Source: Pandoraea vervacti
Lineage (GTDB): Bacteria; Pseudomonadota; Gammaproteobacteria; Burkholderiales; Burkholderiaceae
DNA: 64,000 bases
Direction of reading: 5' to 3'
NCBI RefSeq assembly: GCF_000934605.2
Contig: NZ_CP010897.2
Span: 1,612,001-1,676,000 of the forward strand
A program made the position numbers and the translations under genes. This document shows positions 18,901 through 26,558 of this stretch, piece after piece. The notes under the pieces are model-generated. The model ran no database searches, had not been told where the DNA came from, and saw only the letters and a list, made by a program, of their open reading frames with translations. Position 1 is the first letter of the stretch. Each line of letters begins with the position of its first letter.

Positions 18901-19754
18901 TGACGCGCACGGACGATGAAGCATCCGACAAACCGAAATCCGGCTGGTTGCGCATGGTCGGGCGGTGGGAGCGCTCGCAGAGCGCCAACGGGCTGTTCAA
19001 TGTACGCACTAACGCGTTCCTGCTCCACGGCGGTCTCGAGTTCGCCGACTGGTCGGTGCTCAGCGAGACCGACCGGATTCACGTGGGTGGCATGCTCAGC
19101 TACGGCACGGCCAACAGCAACGCCACGGCACAGGGAAACCCGGCGCATGCACAGGGCAAGGTGGAGGGCTGGAGTCTTGGCGCCTACGCGACGTGGTACC
19201 AGAACGACGAACACAAACTTGGCGCGTACGTCGACACCTGGGCGCAAATCGGGTGGTTCAACAATCGGGTCGACGGCGACACGCTCGATGCTGCGCGCTA
19301 TCACGCCGGCGGCGTCGCGGTGTCGGGCGAAGCGGGCTATGCGATTCCCCTGCGCGACGACTGGGTCGTGGAGCCTCAGGCGCAGATCATTTACATCGAC
19401 TATCACGAGAACGATTTCACTGAGCCCAACGGCACGCGAATCGGCGGCGCCAACTCGTCGGGCCTCGTGACGCGACTCGGCATTCGCACGCACCGCACCT
19501 GGGTGCGTGACGATGGGCGCCGGTTTCAGCCGTATTTCACGTTCAATTGGTGGCGTACGACGACCGACAGTTCGGTCTCGTTCAACGCACTTCCGCTGGG
19601 CACCATGTACCCGCGCGATCGGTTCGAGGCGAAACTGGGGCTCAATGCCTTGTTTGGCAAGCGATGGACCGGATGGGCGAACGTGTCGGGATCGTGGGGG
19701 CAGCAGGACTACCGGCAACTCGCCGTGCGCGCGGGTGTCAAGTACACCTGGTAA
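15996..19754 (+). CDS. Autotransporter (type Va) with C-terminal beta-barrel
   Basis: 1252 residues. A signal peptide ends near residue 41 (PDGYAQ). The passenger (about 45-930) is rich in Gly, Asn, Thr and Ser with irregular repeats such as NNAGAIS and VTIQNSG, as expected for a right-handed beta-helix. A linker precedes the autotransporter barrel (about 985-1252), which ends in the outer-membrane signature YTW. AGGAGG sits 6 bases before ATG 15996. It is a surface adhesin or esterase-like passenger of unknown activity; no catalytic motif was recognised. It is the only envelope surface protein between the hopanoid and phosphonate regions and has its own AT-rich promoter, so it may have been acquired separately. 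Confidence 0.93.
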   Translation: MRFCRVMHRTVPNVLLRSPISALAITNAAALLVASPDGYAQTALCGVIPAGQYTSGYFCQPATGVASSLSTTANTSFSTTAGHVLRATGVGANATLSVTGTAISTSPPSALNGLYTQITNPGGTAPASDARIVIDGGVNAVTAAGAALDAVAIANATAGSSSVVVTQGTTLTIDNRVLGNEHDGIDINASGGGNAQVTHSGNGNIAVVGGNGVWVKATGSGNALAEVGNGVTFVVDNTDTSSQGNHAGVHTRSVNGSSQINNAARVQAIGRNAFGLFAETTSGDVTIQNSGSLTTNGVNGFGIRGVSPGGSVTIVNLGNIDTSGGGGHGIYVTNGTTGNGAVSIDNRGAISVGTTADDTGSRAINVLSQGTGEVSVTGNGDILVRGSPTAGRGYGIIVSAGSGHTSVNYGGSIEAHGSGAGGIRIDAATAGNVDITYTGARIETFNSNANGIYATTGAVDGTVTIRSQGTIITHSDAGGGDGSGTGSFGIQGLSKGADVVIQNTGPLIDVNGSGAAILGSNAYLGGQGFGDVFITSTGTLRARGNLQQGIRTTTGTGAQFIVNEGPIQTSGASGAQGIWANSSGGGTVSVSNAGAISTVGTGSSGIDAQTTTASVSVNNAGAISAGWGTSAGIQVSGATQSVANAGSIGALSDIAIRGDASTAGTRLSVDNSGQMTGLVTATGATTTLNNTGTWVLRNYVDTTGGGLRDTWRVATNDFGAGAGNAIVNNGVLSLAAQPATGVTTFDATGAYLPLGQQFNMPAAGGPVQGQLLGVSTFTNGGIVDVSGGGNSVAGNVLVISGARTAGTYGGGQYVSNGGRLMLNSVLNEGGANSHSDMLVVDAASTGNGGATRIRVNNVGGDGALTTGNGIALVDILSTAPSASDSGAFTLDRRVVAGPYEYRLFRGAEDGSGTNVWYLRSDREPDPAPLYRPEIAAYLANQRLAGQMFVHSLHDRLGEPQSVNEQGFNMTRTDDEASDKPKSGWLRMVGRWERSQSANGLFNVRTNAFLLHGGLEFADWSVLSETDRIHVGGMLSYGTANSNATAQGNPAHAQGKVEGWSLGAYATWYQNDEHKLGAYVDTWAQIGWFNNRVDGDTLDAARYHAGGVAVSGEAGYAIPLRDDWVVEPQAQIIYIDYHENDFTEPNGTRIGGANSSGLVTRLGIRTHRTWVRDDGRRFQPYFTFNWWRTTTDSSVSFNALPLGTMYPRDRFEAKLGLNALFGKRWTGWANVSGSWGQQDYRQLAVRAGVKYTW

Positions 19755-19836
19755 TGCGCCCGACGCGCGGTGTCCGACGCCGCACCCATGGCGGGCGGGT
19801 GGGGGACGGACCGCCCGAAGACCGCCTCAGGACACG

Positions 19837-21768
19837 TTAAACCGCCTCGACCTTGCCACCGAGCCGCTCGGCCAGCGCGCGGCGGATCGATGCGGCGATC
19901 CCCGGGGCATCGAGGCCCACGGAGGCGAGTTGCTGCGCAGGGGTCCCCTGATCGATATACGTGTCGGGCAGGCCCAGTTGCAGCACCGGCGCCAGCACGT
20001 TGTTCGCATTCAGCGCTTCGATGCATGCGGTGCCCGCGCCGCCCATCACGGCGCCTTCTTCCAGCGTCACGACAAGGTCGTGCGTGCGCGCCATGTCGAG
20101 CACCGTCGTCTCGTCGATTGGCTTCACGAAGCGCATGTTGACCACGCTGGCGTCGAAGTCGTTCGCGACCTGTTCCGCGAGCGCGACCATCGAGCCGAAT
20201 GCCAGAATCGCGACGCGACGACCCGCCGGGGCGGCGCTTTGGCGACGCGTCTGCGCCCGGCCCACGGGCAGCGTGGAAAGGCCGGGCTCGGTCTTCACAC
20301 CCGGGCCGGTCCCGCGCGGATAGCGCACGGCGCTCGGCCCCTCGATGCCCAGCGCCGTCTCCAACATCTGACGGCACTCGTTTTCGTCGGCTGGCGCCAT
20401 GACCACCATGTTCGGCACGCAGCGCAAGTAAGCCATGTCGTAGGCGCCCGCGTGCGTCGCACCGTCCGCACCAACCAGACCGCCGCGGTCGATCGCGAAG
20501 ACGACGGGCAGGTTCTGCAAGGCCACGTCGTGTATCAACTGGTCGTAGCCGCGTTGCAGGAACGTCGAGTAAATCGCCACGACCGGCCTGAGGCCTTCGG
20601 TCGCCAATCCGCCGGCGAAAGTGACGGCATGCTGCTCGGCAATGCCGACATCGTAGTAACGATCCGGGAAGCGCTTCTCGAACTCGACCAGACCGGAACC
20701 CTCTCGCATCGCCGGCGTAATGCCGACGACGCGCGGGTCTGCCGCCGCAGCGTCACACAGCCATTCGCCGAAGACCTGCGTATAAGTCTTGGCCGAGACG
20801 GTGCCCGGGGCGGCCGGACGAATGCCTTCGCTCGGGTTGAATTTGCCCGGGCCGTGATACAGCACGGGATCGGCCTCGGCAAGCTTGTAGCCGCGACCTT
20901 TGCGCGTGACGACGTGCAGGAATTGCGGGCCTCTGAGCGCCTTGATGTTCTCCAGCGCGGGGATAAGGGCGTCGAGGTCGTGACCGTCGATAGGGCCGAG
21001 GTAATTGAAGCCGAATTCCTCGAACATCGGGCCGGTCGGCGACACGATGGCCTTCGCATGTTCTTCGAGCTTGTGGGCAAGCTCGCGCATCGGCGCGGGC
21101 GCATTGCGCAGCAGCTGACGCACGCTTTCCTTGCCCGCCGAGTAAAACTGGCCGGACATCAGGCGCGTAAGGTACTGATTGAGCGCGCCCACGGGCGGCG
21201 AAATCGACATGTCGTTGTCGTTGAGCACAACGAGGAACGGCAGATCGTCATAGACGCCCGCGTTGTTCAGCGCCTCGAATGCTTCGCCTGCCGTCATCGC
21301 GCCATCGCCGATCACGGCAATCGCGTGACGCTTCTCGCCCTTGACCTTGCTGGCCAGCGCCATGCCGAGCGCGGCCGAAATCGACGTGCTCGAATGCGCC
21401 GTGCCGAACGTGTCGTAAGGCGACTCGTCGCGCTTCGGGAAGCCGGAAAGCCCTTGCCACTGACGCAACGTCGGCATCGCTTCGCGCCGGCCGGTCAGAA
21501 TCTTGTGGGGGTAGGTCTGATGGCCCACGTCCCATACGATCCGGTCGTTGGGCGTGTCGAAGACGTAATGCAGCGCAATCGTCAGCTCGACGGTGCCCAG
21601 ATTCGACGACAGATGCCCGCCCGTGCGCGAGACGTTCTCGAGCACGCAGGCGCGCAGTTCGTCGGCCACACGTCGCAATTCTGTGCGCGACAGTGCGCGC
21701 AGTTCGGTCGGGGAGGAGAGGCTGGCTAGCAAATCGGTCATGGCTTGGCGTGCGTCCCCGAGGCTCAC
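19837..21768 (-). CDS. dxs: Dxs, 1-deoxy-D-xylulose-5-phosphate synthase
   Basis: 643-residue thiamine-diphosphate enzyme making DXP from pyruvate and glyceraldehyde-3-phosphate, the first step of the MEP isoprenoid pathway. Visible motifs are GHQTYPHKILTGRR, the ThDP motif GDGAMTAGEAFEALNN, and the transketolase central domain (VGIAEQHAVTFAGGLA). The GTG at 21768 overlaps the stop of the aminotransferase gene (GTGA); an ATG nine codons later (21741) is the alternative. It is the last gene of the seven-gene phosphonate operon, an unusual place for dxs, which in related bacteria usually neighbours ispA. It may be a second, operon-dedicated copy. Confidence 0.95.
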   Translation of the reverse strand: MSLGDARQAMTDLLASLSSPTELRALSRTELRRVADELRACVLENVSRTGGHLSSNLGTVELTIALHYVFDTPNDRIVWDVGHQTYPHKILTGRREAMPTLRQWQGLSGFPKRDESPYDTFGTAHSSTSISAALGMALASKVKGEKRHAIAVIGDGAMTAGEAFEALNNAGVYDDLPFLVVLNDNDMSISPPVGALNQYLTRLMSGQFYSAGKESVRQLLRNAPAPMRELAHKLEEHAKAIVSPTGPMFEEFGFNYLGPIDGHDLDALIPALENIKALRGPQFLHVVTRKGRGYKLAEADPVLYHGPGKFNPSEGIRPAAPGTVSAKTYTQVFGEWLCDAAAADPRVVGITPAMREGSGLVEFEKRFPDRYYDVGIAEQHAVTFAGGLATEGLRPVVAIYSTFLQRGYDQLIHDVALQNLPVVFAIDRGGLVGADGATHAGAYDMAYLRCVPNMVVMAPADENECRQMLETALGIEGPSAVRYPRGTGPGVKTEPGLSTLPVGRAQTRRQSAAPAGRRVAILAFGSMVALAEQVANDFDASVVNMRFVKPIDETTVLDMARTHDLVVTLEEGAVMGGAGTACIEALNANNVLAPVLQLGLPDTYIDQGTPAQQLASVGLDAPGIAASIRRALAERLGGKVEAV

Positions 21769-22847
21769 TTCACCAGTCTGGCGAAGGAGGCCAGCAGGCG
21801 ATCGATGTCGGCGGCGGTGAGATTGCCCATCGTGGAGATACGGAACAGTTCCTTCGACAGACCGCCCTGGCCGGCGTAGATCACGAAACCGTCGGCCTTG
21901 AGCCAGTCATGCAGACGCGGGTAGTCGACACCCGCCGGAAGCTTGTAGGCGCGCAGCACGACCGACGATTCGTTAGGCGGCAGCACGCTGTCGATGCCCA
22001 GCGCAGCCAGTCCGGCGCGCGCCTGTTCGGCGAGTGCGCCGTAGTGAGCATGACGCTTTTGCCAGCCGCCGGCGTCGTCCAGCTCACGCAGGGCCTCGAC
22101 GAGCGCGTAGTAGGCCTGCACGGACGGCGTGAAGGGCGTGTTGCGCTCGGCTTGCAGCTTCGCAAGACGCGCGATGTCGAGGTAGTAGGTGCGGCTGTGC
22201 GCTTTGGCAAGGGCGTCTTTGCGCACGAGCACGAACGATACGCCCGGCACGCCGTGCACGCACTTGTTGGCCGTCGCGGCGACCGCCACGATGCCCGAAT
22301 CGTTGAAATCGATGGCCTCGGCGGCGAAGCTGCTCACGCCGTCGACCAGCAGGTCGATGCCGCGTTCGCGGCAGGCGCTGGCAATGCCCGTCAGGTCGTT
22401 CAGGCGGCCCGTCGTGGTTTCGTGATGGATGATCGCCACGTTGGTGTACGGGCGCTTACCCGCCGCATCCGCCGCGTCGAGCTTGGCGACGATCTGCGCC
22501 AGGTCGGGCGCTTGCATCCACTCGAAATGAATGACGTCGTGATCGATACGGTACTGCTTGGCGATCTGCGAGATGCGTTCGCCATACACGCCGTTCTCGA
22601 CGATCAGCAGGCGACCGTTCTCCGGCACGAGGCCGGCGGTCATGCTCTCGACCGCCGCCGTGCCCGAACCGGTCATGAGCACCGGCGTCCATACGGCCGG
22701 ATCCAGGCCGTAGACGGCGGTTAGCCGTGCGCGGGCTTCGTCTTGCAGGTCGAAGAATTCAGGCTCGCGGTGGCAGAGATCGGGTTGCAGCAGGCTCTTG
22801 CGAACGCGCTCGGTCAGCGTAACGGGGCCCGGATTCAATAACAGCAT
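21765..22847 (-). CDS. 2-aminoethylphosphonate aminotransferase (biosynthetic)
   Basis: 360-residue class-V PLP aminotransferase of the PhnW family. The Schiff-base lysine is K195 (ATANKCVHGVPG), and the N-terminus LLLNPGPVTLTERVR is diagnostic of the family. PhnW works in catabolism, but here the neighbours are PEP mutase and phosphonopyruvate decarboxylase, so it most likely runs toward 2-aminoethylphosphonate from phosphonoacetaldehyde. ATG 22847 is chosen over one 10 codons upstream because GAGGAAG lies about 7 bases before it. It overlaps the dxs start by four bases. Confidence 0.9.
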   Translation of the reverse strand: MLLLNPGPVTLTERVRKSLLQPDLCHREPEFFDLQDEARARLTAVYGLDPAVWTPVLMTGSGTAAVESMTAGLVPENGRLLIVENGVYGERISQIAKQYRIDHDVIHFEWMQAPDLAQIVAKLDAADAAGKRPYTNVAIIHHETTTGRLNDLTGIASACRERGIDLLVDGVSSFAAEAIDFNDSGIVAVAATANKCVHGVPGVSFVLVRKDALAKAHSRTYYLDIARLAKLQAERNTPFTPSVQAYYALVEALRELDDAGGWQKRHAHYGALAEQARAGLAALGIDSVLPPNESSVVLRAYKLPAGVDYPRLHDWLKADGFVIYAGQGGLSKELFRISTMGNLTAADIDRLLASFARLVK

Positions 22848-22892
22848 GGCGAAGCTTCCTCGGCAGATGTCGTTCAAAGGGAAAGGGGGCGC

Positions 22893-24080
22893 TCAGGCCT
22901 GCGCCTGAGCGTGTTGTGCAATGTGGGCCATCAGACGCGATTTGACGGCTTCCGGCGTGACGCTCGGACGTGGCAGGCCGTCGGGCGTGCCTGGACGCGT
23001 GCTCAGGCAGGCGAAGCGGGGGCCGTCGTTCAGGCTGGCGCTGCGGCCGTCGAACAGTTGCTCGATGACATCGAGCGTGTCGCCTTCGAGCGCAAGGGCA
23101 TACCCGCTCGCCGCGGCCACCCCGGCGAACGACACCGTCGGTGAAACCGTGGCTTGCGCGCCGGTCGAATCATGCGACGCGTTGTCGAGCAGCAGGTGCA
23201 CGAGGTTCGACGGACCGTAAGCGCCCAAGGTGGCGAACGCGCCCATGCGCATGAGCGCAGCGCCGTCACCGTCGAGCGCGACCACGCGCAGGTCGGGACG
23301 TGCGAGTGCCAGGCCCAGCGCGAGCGTCGTGACGCATCCCATCGAGCCCACCATGTAAAGCTGGTTGGCGCGGTCGTCGAGCGCGTAGAGTTCGCGTCCA
23401 CAGAAGCCGGTGGAGGCCAGCACCACGGTGCCGTCGAGCGGCGTATGCGCGATGACGCGGGTAAGGGCGTCGCGCCGCGTGGGCATCTCCGATGGCGCGA
23501 CACCGCGCATGAGGGATACCGGCGCGGGCTGCGCCGGTCGCGTCGGGCGCTCGGCCGGTTGCAACGGGAACGGCGCCACGCTGCCTTTTTGCATCACGAG
23601 TGCGTAGGGGCGACCGGTCTCGTCCATGTGACGCACCGCTCGCGCCAGCGCCGGACCGATGGCGGCCGGCTCGGTCGGGAACAACTCCCACGGCACTTCC
23701 ATGAGGTCGAGCATCGCCGGGGTGATCGGTCCCATGAGCGCATGTTGCGGCTCATCGGTGATGCCCGGCTGGCCGCGCCACGTCACGATCAGCAACTGGG
23801 GCAGACGAAAGGTCCACGTGAGCGACGTGAGCGGGCTCACGGCATTGCCGAGTCCCGAGTTCTGCATCATCGTCACCGCGCGTGCGCGACTGCCAACGCC
23901 TGCCGTGACGCCGGCCGCGATGGCGACGGCGTCGCCCTCGTTGGCGGCCGACAGATAGTGCAGGGTCGGGTCTTGCAGCACGTAGTTGATGAACGGCGTG
24001 AGAAACGAGCACGGCACGCCGGTGTACCAGATGAAGCCGTGCTCGCGCGCGGCTTCGACGAACTGTCCTGCCTCAATCAC
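22893..24080 (-). CDS. Phosphonopyruvate decarboxylase
   Basis: 395-residue thiamine-diphosphate enzyme converting phosphonopyruvate to phosphonoacetaldehyde, the irreversible step that pulls phosphonate synthesis forward. The cofactor-activating glutamate is E48 (AANEGDAVAIAAG) and the ThDP/Mg motif runs D270-G-D-G to N300 (LLLDN). The GTG start at 24080 is supported by GGAGA a few bases upstream; it overlaps the pepM stop by eight bases. Length matches the family (about 370-400). Confidence 0.92.
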   Translation of the reverse strand: MIEAGQFVEAAREHGFIWYTGVPCSFLTPFINYVLQDPTLHYLSAANEGDAVAIAAGVTAGVGSRARAVTMMQNSGLGNAVSPLTSLTWTFRLPQLLIVTWRGQPGITDEPQHALMGPITPAMLDLMEVPWELFPTEPAAIGPALARAVRHMDETGRPYALVMQKGSVAPFPLQPAERPTRPAQPAPVSLMRGVAPSEMPTRRDALTRVIAHTPLDGTVVLASTGFCGRELYALDDRANQLYMVGSMGCVTTLALGLALARPDLRVVALDGDGAALMRMGAFATLGAYGPSNLVHLLLDNASHDSTGAQATVSPTVSFAGVAAASGYALALEGDTLDVIEQLFDGRSASLNDGPRFACLSTRPGTPDGLPRPSVTPEAVKSRLMAHIAQHAQAQA

Positions 24081-25782
24081 CTTGCGTCTCCGGAGCAACA
24101 CCGGCCAGCGGCGTCTGACCATGGGCGAAGTCCGCCGCACGGCGGAACTCTTCCATGTCGTTCACACCGCGCCAGTGACCATGCACGTACTGCACTTCGA
24201 TGTTGGCGCCATCGGCCGCCAGCGCGTTGATCAGCTCCGGCATGCCAAGCTGGTCGAAGTCGGCGCGCGTCTGCAAGGCGGCGAAAACACGTTGCAGTTG
24301 GGCACGGCCGGCCTCGCCGCGTACGCCCAGCAGGCCGATCCAGCGGCCGTTCGGGGCGCGTCCGGCGTCAGCACTGTCGCCGCTGATCTTCTCGAGCCGC
24401 ACTTGCTGGCCGAACAGGCCGCGATCGTCGCCCGACGAGCAGTACGCAAAGTCGCGCACGCTGGCGTTGGCCGCATTGGCCGCTGGTGCCGCGGTGGAGT
24501 CGACCACAACGGTGAAGTCGGCGTCGCTCTCGACCAGATCGCGCACGATGTAGCTGCGGAACAGCAAGTCGCCGTATGAAATCACGGTGTCTTGTGTGAA
24601 GGCGTTGGCCACGCGAGCGAGCGAGGCCAGCTCACCCGTCTCGGCGTGCCGCTCGTTGATCGCGAGCGTGATGCCGGCCGTGTCGATGGCGTCGGCGCGA
24701 TAGCCGCCAACGACGGTGATGTCGTTCACATTCTGCTTCTTGAAGCCGTCCACCAGCCAGCGCAGCAGCGGTTTGCCGGCGACCGGCAACATGACCTTCG
24801 GACGGTCGGTCGTCACGCTTTCGAGGTTCTTGCCGCGGCTCGCCGCGAGCACGATGGCCGAGCGCGGCGCGTTGGCGGCAGACAGGTAGCGGTCTTCGGC
24901 CTGGGTGTACTCGTCCGCGTCCTGCAGGCGGAAGATCTCGTCGACGGTCGCAATGCGATCTTCGACGTTCACGAGCGTTTCGTTGCGATAAATCTCGGCG
25001 GCCACGTTCTGCATGGCCGAGGTGGCTGCGCGCAGGAGGTGGTTCGCCCAGATCACGAGGCTGATGCCGGCTTCGCGGAACACGTCGGTCGGCGTGCTGT
25101 AGTACTTCGTCGGCACGATCACGAGCGGGCAGCGATTGTCCCATTCGCGCGCGAACTGCACGATTTCGTCGGCACGCTTGAGCTTGCTGTGGATCAGGAT
25201 TGCGTCGGCGCCGGCCTGACGATAGGCCTCGGCACGGCGCAGCGCTTCTTCCATGCCCCACCCGGCGATCAGCGCTTCGACGCGCGCGACGATCGAGAAA
25301 TCGTCATCCGCCTGCGAGTCCTTGCCCGCCTTGATCTTGCCGCAGAACTCATCGATGTCGGCCAGCGGCTGACGCTCGCCTCCGATGAAACTGTTCGTCT
25401 TCGGGAAGACCTTGTCCTCGATACACACGCCGGCAATACCGCGTTGCTCCAGCTTGCGCACCAGGCGTCGCATGTTGTTGAAGTTGCCGTAACCGGTGTC
25501 GCCGTCGAGCAGGATCGGCAGATCGCTGGCGTCGGCCATGAATTCGAGGTTGTCGACGACCTGTGTCCAGCTGGCTTCGTTGTTGTCGCGAACGCCGAAC
25601 TGCGCCGAGATGGTCAGGCCGGACGCCCAGATGCCCTTGAAGCCGGCTTCGCGCACGATGCGTGCGGAAATGCCGTTGTGGGCTTCCATCAGGAATTCGA
25701 GCTGGTTGCTGCGCAGCATGGCGCGCAGCTGCGCCGCGCGTGTCGCGCTCGGCGGGAGGGAGAATGCGTCGGGAGCGTTCAT
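24073..25782 (-). CDS. pepM: PEP mutase fused to a nucleotidyltransferase-like domain
   Basis: 569 residues in two domains. Residues 1 to about 300 are phosphoenolpyruvate mutase of the isocitrate-lyase superfamily, with the diagnostic EDKVFPKTNS (E122, D123, K124, K128, N130, S131), which makes phosphonopyruvate from PEP. Residues about 308-560 resemble sugar/CTP nucleotidyltransferases (DRPKVMLPVAGKPLL, later ISYGDLLF). The glycine-rich loop reads AASRGKNL (313-320) instead of the usual AAGxGSRL, lacking the conserved Gly and Arg, so activity is uncertain; a stand-alone nucleotidyltransferase with a normal loop is encoded directly upstream. ATGA overlap with that gene. Confidence 0.93.
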   Translation of the reverse strand: MNAPDAFSLPPSATRAAQLRAMLRSNQLEFLMEAHNGISARIVREAGFKGIWASGLTISAQFGVRDNNEASWTQVVDNLEFMADASDLPILLDGDTGYGNFNNMRRLVRKLEQRGIAGVCIEDKVFPKTNSFIGGERQPLADIDEFCGKIKAGKDSQADDDFSIVARVEALIAGWGMEEALRRAEAYRQAGADAILIHSKLKRADEIVQFAREWDNRCPLVIVPTKYYSTPTDVFREAGISLVIWANHLLRAATSAMQNVAAEIYRNETLVNVEDRIATVDEIFRLQDADEYTQAEDRYLSAANAPRSAIVLAASRGKNLESVTTDRPKVMLPVAGKPLLRWLVDGFKKQNVNDITVVGGYRADAIDTAGITLAINERHAETGELASLARVANAFTQDTVISYGDLLFRSYIVRDLVESDADFTVVVDSTAAPAANAANASVRDFAYCSSGDDRGLFGQQVRLEKISGDSADAGRAPNGRWIGLLGVRGEAGRAQLQRVFAALQTRADFDQLGMPELINALAADGANIEVQYVHGHWRGVNDMEEFRRAADFAHGQTPLAGVAPETQGD

Positions 25783-26543
25783 TCGGACACCATCGTGAGC
25801 GGTTCAAGTTGCGGCAGCACTTCCTCGGCAGCACGCTTCACATCTTCAGGGTAGTCGATTTCGATCCACGGGAAACCCGTGACATCCGCCGTTTCGAATT
25901 GCGCGCCGCGCTCGAGCAGCAGGTCGCGCACCGCTTCTTCGTGCGGCATCTTGGCGCGGCCCGATTCGACGTAATCGCGTGTGATCTCGGCCAGACGTGT
26001 GGCCGTGGCCTCGTTGAACCGGAAGAAGCCGACGGATTCCCCTACGGTGTCGTATTCCAGGCCGACCATGACCTGTTTGCGCAACTCGACGGGCACGCCA
26101 TCGCGCAGGCACAACTTGACCGGCTCGTCGCCCACTTCGAAATCGCGGTCGATCAGCAGGCGGTTCGCGGTCTTGCCCGCAACGAGCGCGTTGAAAATGC
26201 GCTGGTCGTACAGCACGTCGGCGTCCATGACGAGCACGTCGCCCCCGGCGGTCATCGCTTCGGCCGTGACATGCAGCGTCAGCACGCTGCCCAGGTTGAA
26301 TTCCGGGTTGAGGTAGATCTTGGGGCGCGGCGTCCAGTCAAGACGGTCGAGTTCCCGGCTGACTTGCTCGTGATGAAAACCGAGCGCGAGCACGACGTCC
26401 GTGATGCCGGCCGCGGCCAACATGCGAAGGTGGCGCTCGAGCAGCGACATGCCGTCGAACTTCAACAGGCACTTGGGCGACTGCTGGTCTTCGGGCTGGA
26501 GCAAACGCAGGCCCATGCCTGCTGCGAGAATAATGGCCCGCAT
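25779..26543 (-). CDS. LicC/PntC-type nucleotidyltransferase
   Basis: 254-residue GT-A-fold nucleotidyltransferase. Its canonical N-terminal loop is LAAGMGLRL with a following SPKCLL, its metal-site DxD is in VMDADVLYD, and its C-terminal motif is PWIEIDYPED, the pattern of phosphocholine cytidylyltransferases (LicC) and of the aminoethylphosphonate cytidylyltransferase domain described in bacterial phosphonolipid pathways. In this operon it most plausibly makes CMP-2-aminoethylphosphonate from CTP. GAAGGAAA precedes ATG 26543, and the stop overlaps pepM. Substrate is inferred from context. Confidence 0.85.
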   Translation of the reverse strand: MRAIILAAGMGLRLLQPEDQQSPKCLLKFDGMSLLERHLRMLAAAGITDVVLALGFHHEQVSRELDRLDWTPRPKIYLNPEFNLGSVLTLHVTAEAMTAGGDVLVMDADVLYDQRIFNALVAGKTANRLLIDRDFEVGDEPVKLCLRDGVPVELRKQVMVGLEYDTVGESVGFFRFNEATATRLAEITRDYVESGRAKMPHEEAVRDLLLERGAQFETADVTGFPWIEIDYPEDVKRAAEEVLPQLEPLTMVSE

Positions 26544-26558
26544 GGTCGATTTCCTTCT

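Noticed and set aside
19507..21729. 740-codon plus-strand open frame opposite dxs
   Set aside because: It is antisense to a clear Dxs and overlaps the autotransporter end; its Arg/His-rich composition is typical of a shadow of a GC-rich gene.
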